Assembly: GCA_964548275.1 (NCBI GenBank)
Contig: CAZJQI010000016.1
Span: forward strand, 9,171-73,170
Direction: 5' to 3'
Origin: JAUVUV01 sp964548275
GTDB lineage: Bacteria > Gemmatimonadota > Glassbacteria > GWA2-58-10
Length of the DNA stretch: 64,000 nt
The notes beneath the pieces were generated by a model, which saw only the letters and a program-made list of their open reading frames with translations, ran no database searches and was not told the DNA's origin. Positions 50,455 to 58,686 of the stretch are shown piece after piece; the stretch's first letter is position 1, and every line of letters begins with the position of its first letter. A program made the position numbers and the translations under genes.

Positions 50455-51201
50455 ATGATTTGGAAAGAATACCACCATTTTCAGAGGGAGATAAATCACA
50501 GCAGAAAGATATCAGAAGGCGATCCCGCTGAAATCTGGGGGTGGGGTACTCCAGCCGGGAAAATACGCGCTGAAAGAAGAGGAGAACTCATTGCCGCCGG
50601 AGCGAGACTTCAGCCGGGGAAAGTGGCCCTGGAAATCGGCTGTGGCACCGGCATTTTTACAGAGATATTTGCCCTCTCGAAGGCACGAATAATAGCTGTC
50701 GATATCTCTCCGGAGCTTATCGAAATAGCCAGGAAAAAAGGACTGCCGGAGAAGGAAGTTATCTTCCTCGAAAAACCTTTCGAAGAATGCGATGTGGAGG
50801 GGCCTTTCGATGCTGTTATTGGCTCTTCCATTCTGCATCATCTGGAACTTGAAGTCGCTATGAAGAAAGTGTTTGCCTTGCTTAAGCCAGGGGGAAAATT
50901 ATCATTTGCAGAGCCTAACTATCTGAATCCCCAGATTTTTATCGAACGCCGGTTCCGCAGGTTTTTTGTGAGTGTATCTCCAGATGAAACGGCATTTATC
51001 AGGTGGAGTCTGAAATCGCTTTTGGAAAGGCTCGGTTTCACAAATATTAGGATAACTCCTTTCGATTGGCTGCACCCTTATACACCGGAATCACTGGTTG
51101 GAATGGTGAGCGTCTTGGGCAGATGGGTGGAAAAAGTTCCCATATTTAGGGAGTTTTCAGGATCATTATTAATCGAAGCAGCACGCCCGAAACAAAAATA
51201 G
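50455..51201 (+). CDS. SAM-dependent methyltransferase
   Basis: 248 aa, with TAGGAAA about 8 bases before the ATG. V-A-L-E-I-G-C-G-T-G-I-F-T-E (about residues 56-69), I-I-A-V-D-I-S-P-E-L-I, V-I-G-S-S-I-L-H-H-L and L-K-P-G-G-K-L-S-F-A-E-P-N are the successive class I motifs. It belongs to the UbiE/methyltransf_11-like group. It lies 24 bases after the previous methyltransferase and before gmd. A third methyltransferase in a row suggests a multiply O-methylated glycan. Confidence 0.83.
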   Translation: MIWKEYHHFQREINHSRKISEGDPAEIWGWGTPAGKIRAERRGELIAAGARLQPGKVALEIGCGTGIFTEIFALSKARIIAVDISPELIEIARKKGLPEKEVIFLEKPFEECDVEGPFDAVIGSSILHHLELEVAMKKVFALLKPGGKLSFAEPNYLNPQIFIERRFRRFFVSVSPDETAFIRWSLKSLLERLGFTNIRITPFDWLHPYTPESLVGMVSVLGRWVEKVPIFREFSGSLLIEAARPKQK

Positions 51202-51286
51202 CTGTTTCGGTCGAAATTATAATATCTTAGAATCTAAATGGATGAACGAGAAACTGAGCAAAAAATATCTTCTGAGAGGAAATTAA

Positions 51287-52288
51287 TTGAAAAAAGCCCT
51301 TATTACAGGCATCACGGGCCAGGACGGCTCATATCTGGCCGAACTCCTCCTGGAAAAAGGATACAAAGTCCATGGGATCATCCGCAGGGCTTCGACGTTC
51401 AATACCAGCCGGATAGATCACCTGTACAAGGACCCTCATCTCAACGGCGTCAGGTTGTTTTTACATTACGGCGACATCGCCGATTCCACCAACCTGATCA
51501 AGCTACTTTACAACATTCAGCCGGATGAAATATATCACCTGGCCGCCCAGAGCCATGTCCGTGTCAGTTTCGATATTCCGGAATACACGGGGGACGTTAC
51601 CGGGCTGAGTACCGTGCGAATACTCGAAGCGGTTCGGGAGACGGGCTGCAAAGCCAGGTTCTATCAGGCGAGCAGTTCGGAGATGTTCGGGAAAGTACAG
51701 GAAGTACCGCAACGGGAAACAACGCCATTTTGGCCGAGGAGTCCCTATGGGGCGGCGAAAGTGTACGCCTACTGGATAACGGCCAACTACAGGGAAAGCT
51801 ACGGGATATTCGCCTGCAACGGCATTTTGTTCAACCATGAATCCCCACGCCGGGGCGAAACATTCGTGACACGTAAAATAACCCGGGCCGTGGCACGTAT
51901 CAAAGAGGGCCTTCAGGACAAGTTGTATCTCGGTAACCTCAAGGCGAAACGAGACTGGGGTTACGCAAAGGAATACGTGGAATGCATGTGGCGAATGCTG
52001 CAACAGGATAAACCGGACGATTATGTGGTCGCTACGGGGGAAACCCATTCGGTGAAAGAGTTTCTGGAAGAGGCTTTCTCCTACGTGGGGCTGGACTGGA
52101 AAAAATATGTTGAAATCGATCCCAAGTATTACCGCCCGGCAGAGGTCGATATGCTGGTGGGGGATGCGAGCAAAGCGAGAAATGTTCTGGGATGGGAACC
52201 CAAAGTGCGTTTCCGTGACCTGGCGCGTCTGATGGTGGATGCTGACATAGAGGACTTGCACCGCGGGTCTGCGAAATCGGAAGTATAG
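51287..52288 (+). CDS. gmd: GDP-mannose 4,6-dehydratase
   Basis: 333 aa, TTG start with AGAGGA (51275-51280) 6 bases upstream. It converts GDP-mannose to GDP-4-keto-6-deoxymannose, the first step to GDP-L-fucose. It opens with A-L-I-T-G-I-T-G-Q-D-G-S-Y-L-A-E. H-L-A-A-Q-S-H-V follows, then the S-S-S-E-M-F-G-K-V catalytic region, the Y-x(3)-K in S-P-Y-G-A-A-K-V-Y-A, and N-H-E-S-P-R-R-G-E-T-F-V-T-R-K. All are specific to Gmd. The next gene carries the second step. No manA, manB or manC is in the window, so GDP-mannose must come from elsewhere. Confidence 0.95.
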   Translation: MKKALITGITGQDGSYLAELLLEKGYKVHGIIRRASTFNTSRIDHLYKDPHLNGVRLFLHYGDIADSTNLIKLLYNIQPDEIYHLAAQSHVRVSFDIPEYTGDVTGLSTVRILEAVRETGCKARFYQASSSEMFGKVQEVPQRETTPFWPRSPYGAAKVYAYWITANYRESYGIFACNGILFNHESPRRGETFVTRKITRAVARIKEGLQDKLYLGNLKAKRDWGYAKEYVECMWRMLQQDKPDDYVVATGETHSVKEFLEEAFSYVGLDWKKYVEIDPKYYRPAEVDMLVGDASKARNVLGWEPKVRFRDLARLMVDADIEDLHRGSAKSEV

Positions 52289-52312
52289 GTTATTCCAAGG
52301 CGAAAACGAGAG

Positions 52313-53278
52313 ATGGAGATGGATTTATCAGATAAAACTGTCGTGGTTACCGGGGGAGCGGGTTTTCTCGGTTCGTTTCTGATAGAAAAGCTCAGGTCGG
52401 AAAGATGTGCAGATCTTTTCGTACCACGCTCGGCAGAGTACGACCTGCGTCAGGCGGATTCTATCATCAAGCTTTTCGAAGATACCAAACCGCAGGTGGT
52501 AATTCACCTGGCCGCAGTCGTGGGCGGCATCGGGGCCAATCGGGCAAACCCTGGACGCTTTTTCTACGACAACGCAATCATGGGAATTCAGTTGATAGAA
52601 TACGCCCGGCAATTCGGCGTGGAAAAGTTCGTGGCAATCGGAACGATATGCGCCTACCCCAAATATTCACCGATTCCGTTTAAAGAGGATAATCTCTGGG
52701 ACGGTTATCCTGAAGAAACCAATGCTCCGTACGGTCTTGCTAAAAAGATGATGCTGGTGCAGGCACAGGCTTACCGGCAGCAGTATGGTTTCAACGCAAT
52801 CTACCTGCTACCGGTAAACCTTTACGGGCCCCGGGATAACTTCGATCTGGAAACTTCTCACGTGATACCGGCTATAATTAGGAAATGTGTGGAGGCGAAA
52901 GAGAAGGGAGAGGACAAGATAGTCCTCTGGGGTGACGGCTCCCCGACACGGGAATTCCTCTACGTGGAAGATGCAGCAGAAGGAATCGTTCTGGCCACCC
53001 GGAATTATGATGGAGAGCAGCCGGTCAACCTGGGTTCGGGTGAAGAAATTTCGATTCGGGAACTGACAAGACTCATAGTGGATGAAGTGGGTTACGAGGG
53101 CGAAATAGTGTGGGATACAACTAAACCCGGTGGCCAGCCAAGACGCTGTCTGGATGTGACCAGAGCGAGAGAATATTTCGGATTCAAAGCAAGAACCACT
53201 CTACGGGAAGGGATATCCAGAACTGTCTCCTGGTTCGTTGCCAACCGGGAGAAAATCAAAGAAATCAAATTCGATTGA
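52313..53278 (+). CDS. fcl: GDP-L-fucose synthase
   Basis: 321 aa (ATG 52313; ATG 52319 is possible). It epimerises and reduces GDP-4-keto-6-deoxymannose to GDP-L-fucose with NADPH. The Rossmann motif is T-G-G-A-G-F-L-G. H-L-A-A-V-V-G-G-I-G-A-N is diagnostic. The catalytic motif reads G-T-I-C-A-Y-P-K, with Thr where many members have Ser. Y-G-L-A-K-K-M follows, then L-P-V-N-L-Y-G-P-R-D-N-F and R-E-F-L-Y-V-E-D-A-A. It follows gmd by 24 bases. Confidence 0.94.
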   Translation: MEMDLSDKTVVVTGGAGFLGSFLIEKLRSERCADLFVPRSAEYDLRQADSIIKLFEDTKPQVVIHLAAVVGGIGANRANPGRFFYDNAIMGIQLIEYARQFGVEKFVAIGTICAYPKYSPIPFKEDNLWDGYPEETNAPYGLAKKMMLVQAQAYRQQYGFNAIYLLPVNLYGPRDNFDLETSHVIPAIIRKCVEAKEKGEDKIVLWGDGSPTREFLYVEDAAEGIVLATRNYDGEQPVNLGSGEEISIRELTRLIVDEVGYEGEIVWDTTKPGGQPRRCLDVTRAREYFGFKARTTLREGISRTVSWFVANREKIKEIKFD

Positions 53279-53465
53279 TAAGGCAAATCGGGTCTCTTGC
53301 GAAGATTGTCCGGAACCTGAGAGTTCGTTGTGAAGAGCAAATTCAGGGAATAAGATAATAACAACCCTTTTCTGATTTATCCGTTTGGGCTTCAATTCTG
53401 CCAATTTTACTGGCTTCAGCCGGTAGTAGTTGAGTGGAAAAACGAACCAGCCGAGACGATTTCGA

Positions 53466-54605
53466 ATGAAAAACTCTCTGGAAGATATAAAATTAACTCT
53501 GTTTTTTACCGGTGGAATGAGCCTGGGAAAATGGAAAGAAATCGGGAATCTGGACAGGGAACTGGCTATTTATCACCGGATGGCTGGGAAGATCAAGAAA
53601 GTGAACCTGGTGACTTACGGCGGCAGCAACGACCGGAAATTCGCAGGCGAACTCGGCCGGCTCGGCCTCATCCCGGCCAAATGGCACAACCGTCCAAAAC
53701 TTACCGCCATGCATTTGATCCTTAGATATTTTCCGGTATTAATCGGCTCCGATGTGTTGAAAACCAATCAGATTCGCGGGGCTCAGATACCTGTTTGGTT
53801 AAAAAAAGCTTTCAAAAAGAAACTTATAGTGCGGTGCGGTTTTTTACACAGTTATTTTACCAGGCAGCAGACAGGGGATGAAAAGCGAATTGAGGACGCT
53901 GCGGCCCTTGAAAGACTGGCGTTCAAGGAAGCCGATCTGGCTGTAGTTACCTCGGACTGGCAACGCGATCTGATAGTAGATGACCATGATCTGGACCCTG
54001 CCAAGGTAAAAGTCATACCCAATTATGTTGTGTCGGATGTTTTTAAGCCGGATCCCGGGGCGGAGAAAAAATATGATCTTCTTTTTATCGGCAGAGGAGA
54101 CAGGCAGAAAAATTTAATGAATCTGTTGAGAGCTCTCGAGCAACTTTATAAGGACGGAAAAACAGTCTCCTTGATGTTGGTCGGAAGTTGCAGCCGAAAT
54201 ATCGAATTAAGGCGGTTCATAGAAAAGAAAGGGTTGGAAGTTCAGTTTCAAGATCATTTGCCGAATTCTGAATTGCCTAGGGTGATTAACCAGACAAGGA
54301 TATTTATCCTGCCTTCTCTTTACGAGGGCCATCCGAAGGCGCTGCTGGAGGCGATGAGCTGCGGTGCGGCGTGTATTGGCACGAAAGTTGTAGGGATAAG
54401 TAATGTAATAGATCATCTTCAGAATGGCTATCTCTGCCGAACCGATTACCAAAGCCTTGCCAGGGCGATAACTGAAGTTTTAAGTAACAGAGATTTACGA
54501 AAAAAAACAGGCCGGAAAGCTAGAAAATATATTGTTCGCAACTTCGATATTGAAAAAATCCTACAGAAAGAGCTTGAAGCTCTTGAAGAGGTGTTATCTG
54601 TTTGA
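53466..54605 (+). CDS. Family 4 glycosyltransferase
   Basis: 379 aa from ATG 53466. A GT-B fold of the GT4 family: the C-terminal half has L-L-F-I-G-R-G-D-R-Q-K-N-L (donor-site start) and V-Q-F-Q-D-H-L-P-N-S-E-L-P. The diagnostic segment is F-I-L-P-S-L-Y-E-G-H-P-K-A-L-L-E-A-M-S-C-G, where the E-x7-E motif is E-G-H-P-K-A-L-L-E. The enzyme retains anomeric configuration and adds a sugar from a nucleotide donor. Its place right after gmd-fcl makes a fucosyltransferase plausible but unproven. An in-frame TTG at 53430 is rejected. Confidence 0.88.
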   Translation: MKNSLEDIKLTLFFTGGMSLGKWKEIGNLDRELAIYHRMAGKIKKVNLVTYGGSNDRKFAGELGRLGLIPAKWHNRPKLTAMHLILRYFPVLIGSDVLKTNQIRGAQIPVWLKKAFKKKLIVRCGFLHSYFTRQQTGDEKRIEDAAALERLAFKEADLAVVTSDWQRDLIVDDHDLDPAKVKVIPNYVVSDVFKPDPGAEKKYDLLFIGRGDRQKNLMNLLRALEQLYKDGKTVSLMLVGSCSRNIELRRFIEKKGLEVQFQDHLPNSELPRVINQTRIFILPSLYEGHPKALLEAMSCGAACIGTKVVGISNVIDHLQNGYLCRTDYQSLARAITEVLSNRDLRKKTGRKARKYIVRNFDIEKILQKELEALEEVLSV

Positions 54606-54679
54606 AATAAAAATTTTTTGTTGCTAAGATCCGATAAAAAAAGCTGATTCTCACAACTTATATTAAACGGAATACAAAG

Positions 54680-55642
54680 ATGCAGAAAAACTTCGCTCTG
54701 ATCGGTGTGGCCGGTTATATCGCACCCCGGCATTTGGCAGCTATTCATGAAACCGGCAACAGGCTTGTTGCCGCGATTGATCCGCATGATTCGGTCGGTA
54801 TCCTGGACAGCTATTTTCATGAGGTGAGTTTTTTTACCGAATTCGAACGTTTTGACAGGCATATCGAAAAGCTACGCAGACAGCCCGACCGGGAACGCGT
54901 TCACTATGTTAGTATCTGTTCTCCCAACCACCTTCATGATGCCCATATCCGTTTTGCGCTGAGAGTCGGTGCAGATGCAATATGTGAAAAACCGCTGGTA
55001 TTGAATCCATGGAACTGCGATTTGCTTCAGGAACTTGAAGAAGAGTCCGGCAAAAGGATCTATCCGATTCTCCAGTTGAGACTTCACCCCCTGATACTGA
55101 AACTCAAGGAATCACTCGATAAGGAAACAAGGCGCGGCAAACACGATATCAGCCTGACATACATTACTGCAAGGGGAAAGTGGTATCACTATTCGTGGAA
55201 GGGTATCCGCGAGCGCTCAGGAGGGTTGGCGACAAATATCGGGGTCCATTTTTTTGATCTTCTGATCTGGCTGTTCGGTCCGGTGGCAAAAAGTGAACTT
55301 CACTACGATGATCAATGGAAGACCTCAGGCTATCTGGAACTTGAAAGGGCCAGAGTCAAATGGTTTCTATCCATTGACAGGAACGATCTCCCTTTCGATC
55401 CGGACCTCGAGAAAAAAAGTACCTTTCGCTCGATGGTGATCGATGGTGGGGAGTTCGAGTTTTCCGAGGGTTTTCGCGATCTGCATACACTCTCTTATGA
55501 GAGGATTCTCGCTGGAGAAGGATTCGGAATCAAGGAAGCGCGGCCTTCGATACAACTTTGTCATGATATTCGCATTGCTGCACCTGCCGGATTACCCTCA
55601 AATTCGCATCCATTTCTCGAAGCAGCTTTAAAAGGGACATAA
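54680..55642 (+). CDS. UDP-N-acetylglucosaminuronate 3-dehydrogenase (WbpB/WlbA-like)
   Basis: 320-aa Gfo/Idh/MocA-family NAD enzyme. N-F-A-L-I-G-V-A-G-Y-I-A-P-R-H-L opens the Rossmann fold. I-D-P-H-D-S-V-G-I-L-D-S-Y-F, S-I-C-S-P-N-H-L-H-D-A-H-I-R-F-A-L, C-E-K-P-L-V-L-N-P-W-N and N-I-G-V-H-F-F-D follow. These are hallmarks of WbpB/WlbA, which oxidises C3 of UDP-GlcNAcA on the way to 2,3-diacetamido uronic acids. The catalytic Lys (E-K-P) and His (H-F-F-D) are present. Partner enzymes (WbpA, WbpE, WbpD, WbpI) are not in the window, so the pathway is either split or incomplete. Confidence 0.87.
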   Translation: MQKNFALIGVAGYIAPRHLAAIHETGNRLVAAIDPHDSVGILDSYFHEVSFFTEFERFDRHIEKLRRQPDRERVHYVSICSPNHLHDAHIRFALRVGADAICEKPLVLNPWNCDLLQELEEESGKRIYPILQLRLHPLILKLKESLDKETRRGKHDISLTYITARGKWYHYSWKGIRERSGGLATNIGVHFFDLLIWLFGPVAKSELHYDDQWKTSGYLELERARVKWFLSIDRNDLPFDPDLEKKSTFRSMVIDGGEFEFSEGFRDLHTLSYERILAGEGFGIKEARPSIQLCHDIRIAAPAGLPSNSHPFLEAALKGT

Positions 55643-55709
55643 AAACCCTTGTGAGCTGACTGACCACTCAATCTACCAGAGAACAGGTATAACCTGGCAA
55701 TTGAAATAA

Positions 55710-57119
55710 ATGAACACCGAATACAGACAATTTTTCCCATGGACCGGCTTCCCTGCCCGGTCAATCGCTGTGGCCGCATTCGCATTGATCATTGCGCTTT
55801 TCTGGCCCGGGGAATTGATAGGCATCTTTGGAATGGTTTCCCTGCTACTTTATCTGAAAAAGGTATCCAGCCGGTGGGGTGATACGCGGCCTTTCAAGAT
55901 CTTTGCCGTTGGAATTGCAATTCGCTTCTTTTTTCTTATACTGTTCGCTGTCATTTCTGCAATCAAAGGAAAAACGTTTACCCTGTTCGGGGATAGCAGC
56001 CTCAGCTTTAGGTCGGCAGACGTTGCTCTTCAAGTCTTTTATGGTACTCGGGATTTTTACTCTCAGGGTAGCTCTCTTATGCCTGGGATTTACGGTTACA
56101 CGATATATCACTGGATTAATGGAGCCTTATATTTAATTGCCGGCTATTCTCCTTTTCTGCTCAAGCTTGTCAATGTTGTTGCCTCCTGTCTGGCGGCCTG
56201 GATCGTTTATCTTATCTCTTTCAGGGTTACCGCTCATCGCACCGTCTCCGCCTGGGTCATGGGATTGTGCACCTTCTGGCCATCCAATATGCTATGGTCT
56301 ATAGACTTTCTCAAGGAGCCGATGATTCAGTTCTATGTTACAGTGATTATTTATCTTTTCGTGGACATGATAGTGCGGCGAAAATGGATTAATTTACTTT
56401 TACTGGGCTTGATCTGGTATCCTATCGGGCATTTCAGGGACGGATTCCAGTGGGTCATACTGGCGACCCTTTTGATCTCAAGCCTGCTGTTTATTCCCCG
56501 CCGTCTTGCGGTCGGTATTTTCATTATTTTTACTCTGGCAATAGCCGGTTTTATAAAAATGGGCCCCACGAACATTAAAAACAGGTTCGATAATTTTCAG
56601 GAGCGTGTGATCGGTGCTCAAATAGGTTTTATTACCACAGGCGGATCCTATTACGTCTTTCTCCCTGGTCGTTTCAGAAACCCGGTCGGTAAAAAAGCAC
56701 CGTTGACAGTGAAAGAAATGCTGACATCATATTTAAAGGCAATTTATTATTACCTCGGCACGCCCAGACCATATGCCCGGCTGAGCTTGAACAAACTTCC
56801 GGCTTTGCCTCAGATGATTATCTGGTACTTGATGCTGATCCTGTTTTTACCTGCGGGCGTATTGTATTTATTGCAATACAGGTGGCGTGAGGCGGGTGTT
56901 GTTCTTGTCTTTCTGGCGGTGGCTACATCGGCCGTGGCGTTGTTTACAGCTAATGAGGGAACCGCTTTCCGACACAGGGATGTGCTTACACCGTTTTATT
57001 TCATACCCATAACAATCGGGATGTTTAATATCCGCGGCTGGCTTGCCGAAAAGTACAGAAGACTGATGTCGGTATCAGTACAGGTGGCCGGAGCGCCCGA
57101 AACCCACCCTTTTTCTTGA
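55710..57119 (+). CDS. Polytopic membrane protein, possible GT-C transferase or polymerase
   Basis: 469 aa with about ten transmembrane helices. The first outer loop contains F-G-D-S-S-L-S-F-R-S-A-D, an acidic loop as in GT-C enzymes, and a later conserved-looking H-F-R-D-G-F-Q-W. The C-terminal loop T-A-N-E-G-T-A-F-R-H-R-D-V-L-T-P-F-Y-F also resembles O-antigen-polymerase and GT39-like proteins. I cannot decide between a glycosyltransferase and a Wzy-like polymerase. It is the last rightward gene of the glycan locus and converges on the DUF438 gene 69 bases away. Confidence 0.62.
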   Translation: MNTEYRQFFPWTGFPARSIAVAAFALIIALFWPGELIGIFGMVSLLLYLKKVSSRWGDTRPFKIFAVGIAIRFFFLILFAVISAIKGKTFTLFGDSSLSFRSADVALQVFYGTRDFYSQGSSLMPGIYGYTIYHWINGALYLIAGYSPFLLKLVNVVASCLAAWIVYLISFRVTAHRTVSAWVMGLCTFWPSNMLWSIDFLKEPMIQFYVTVIIYLFVDMIVRRKWINLLLLGLIWYPIGHFRDGFQWVILATLLISSLLFIPRRLAVGIFIIFTLAIAGFIKMGPTNIKNRFDNFQERVIGAQIGFITTGGSYYVFLPGRFRNPVGKKAPLTVKEMLTSYLKAIYYYLGTPRPYARLSLNKLPALPQMIIWYLMLILFLPAGVLYLLQYRWREAGVVLVFLAVATSAVALFTANEGTAFRHRDVLTPFYFIPITIGMFNIRGWLAEKYRRLMSVSVQVAGAPETHPFS

Positions 57120-57188
57120 ATTCGTAATTGCCTCAAATATTCCTCTGGCCCGGATGGTATAAAAAGGGCGAAAAGAGTGCTCTGCTTC

Positions 57189-58427
57189 TTAATTATCGTC
57201 ATAAGACAGGAGCCTTCTTTCACCCTCCAGCTTTCTAAGCGGTGTCAGATCCTGGGTAACCTCAAGGGTACCGAGATACTGGCCATCCTCATCGCGAACG
57301 GCAAAATAACGGATGTAGATAAACTTACCCTGAGACTGAATCCAGAACTCGGCTACATCCTGTGTTCCGGTGCGGAAATCGTTGATAATTCTCTCCACTG
57401 TATCCACGCTTTTCGGCGGGTGGCAATGCTGCACCTTGCGGCCGATAATGGTTTTACTGCGTGGGAAAATCCTTTTTTCCCCTTCGGAAAAGAAAGCCAC
57501 CCGGTCCTGGTTGTCGACAAAAGTGAGATCCACAGGCAGAACTCTGAGCATACCGCGAAGCTGTTCGAATTTCAGGCTGCCCGTATTGAACATGATCGCC
57601 TCGCTGCCTCCCGGCTCAGCGACCTTTTCCGGAGCCTCGGGTTCCGGCGGCTTGTAATCGGTTTCTGGCTCGACCAGGCACCAGCCGTACTCGGGAGACT
57701 GGCTCCAGATCTCCCCCCAATCATCCTCGGTCAGAGTTTTCAGGGACATGGGAAAGAGGATTTCTTTCTCCTTGAAAACCATTTCCTCCACTGCATCTAA
57801 AGCGGGCGCGACAACTGTATCAGCGACGATTTTCCATTCACCGGATTTGGCCTTGGTTTCCCCCAGGGCTTCGCCAAGAGCTTTGAGCAGCTCGCGAACC
57901 TCGTCATCCTTGCCCCACATCACTTTGGACGGGCCGGTGACACCGTGGCGCTCCAGGCAGGGGAAAAGCAGGTTTTCCTTGCGCTGGTAATGTTTCTCCA
58001 CATCCATCAGGTTGTTGTAATGTCCGCGAAGCCTTTCCAACAGCTTGGTCATATCCGCATCATCCTTAAGAGCTTTGGTTTCAGCCAGAATGCCACGCAT
58101 TTCAGCCACCAGTTCGGTCAACGCGTCGTTTTCCCTGCGCATGGTGTCGATCGGGTGGCCGGGAACGATTTCCAGGGGGCTGGATTCGACAATCAAATCG
58201 CGAAGAACCTGGGAGTGAAGGTCGCACATGGCCTGAACTTCCTCTACCGGCATCCCTTCAGCTATCAACTCCTGTTCCATGGCAGCAATTTCAGTGGAGT
58301 CGGTCTGGCGCACCAGTTCGGTCAGCTCCTGCTTGACCTCCTCAGGTGGATGGCCGGCGTGCAGCTTTTTGATAATTTCTTTCAGAACTTTGATTCGCTG
58401 GGATTTGTCGTCTATTATTTCACTCAT
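57189..58427 (-). CDS. DUF438-hemerythrin-PAS protein
   Basis: 412-aa cytoplasmic sensor-like protein. Residues 1-70 are DUF438 (I-K-K-L-H-A-G-H-P-P-E-E-V-K-Q-E-L). About 75-240 is a hemerythrin-like four-helix bundle (L-R-G-H-Y-N-N-L...H-Y-Q-R-K-E-N-L-L-F-P-C-L-E-R-H-G; V-F-K-E-K-E-I-L-F-P), with His/Glu ligands for a di-iron site. About 290-405 is a PAS domain containing V-Q-H-C-H-P-P-K-S-V. GGAG is 5 bases before the ATG. This architecture is known in anaerobes and is thought to sense oxygen or redox. It is monocistronic, with no partner kinase beside it. Confidence 0.88.
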   Translation of the reverse strand: MSEIIDDKSQRIKVLKEIIKKLHAGHPPEEVKQELTELVRQTDSTEIAAMEQELIAEGMPVEEVQAMCDLHSQVLRDLIVESSPLEIVPGHPIDTMRRENDALTELVAEMRGILAETKALKDDADMTKLLERLRGHYNNLMDVEKHYQRKENLLFPCLERHGVTGPSKVMWGKDDEVRELLKALGEALGETKAKSGEWKIVADTVVAPALDAVEEMVFKEKEILFPMSLKTLTEDDWGEIWSQSPEYGWCLVEPETDYKPPEPEAPEKVAEPGGSEAIMFNTGSLKFEQLRGMLRVLPVDLTFVDNQDRVAFFSEGEKRIFPRSKTIIGRKVQHCHPPKSVDTVERIINDFRTGTQDVAEFWIQSQGKFIYIRYFAVRDEDGQYLGTLEVTQDLTPLRKLEGERRLLSYDDN

Positions 58428-58611
58428 TTGTACTCCAAGGGTTGGGATGCGAAATTATTAAAGATAATACTTATTCTACATTATATAACGTTTGAAAATA
58501 AAAAAGTAGCACGTTCTCAATAATAATTTTTTTCTGGGGTTTTTCAACGACGAGAATGTGCAATAAGGAAAATACTGTCAAAGTGGAATTCTACCCGGGG
58601 AAAGGACACTC

Positions 58612-58640
58612 TTGACATGCAGATCGTGATAGAGAATCTT
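58612..58640 (+). promoter_or_regulatory. Possible promoter of the heparinase gene
   Basis: TTGACA (58612-58617) matches consensus exactly. At 17 bases the -10 is AATCTT (three of six), so activation by a regulator would be needed. GGAGGTGA (58673-58680) then gives a near-perfect ribosome binding site 6 bases before the ATG at 58687. Confidence 0.35.
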
Positions 58641-58686
58641 TTAGGTGACAGTCAACAGGATCAACCTGGCTCGGAGGTGAAATAAG

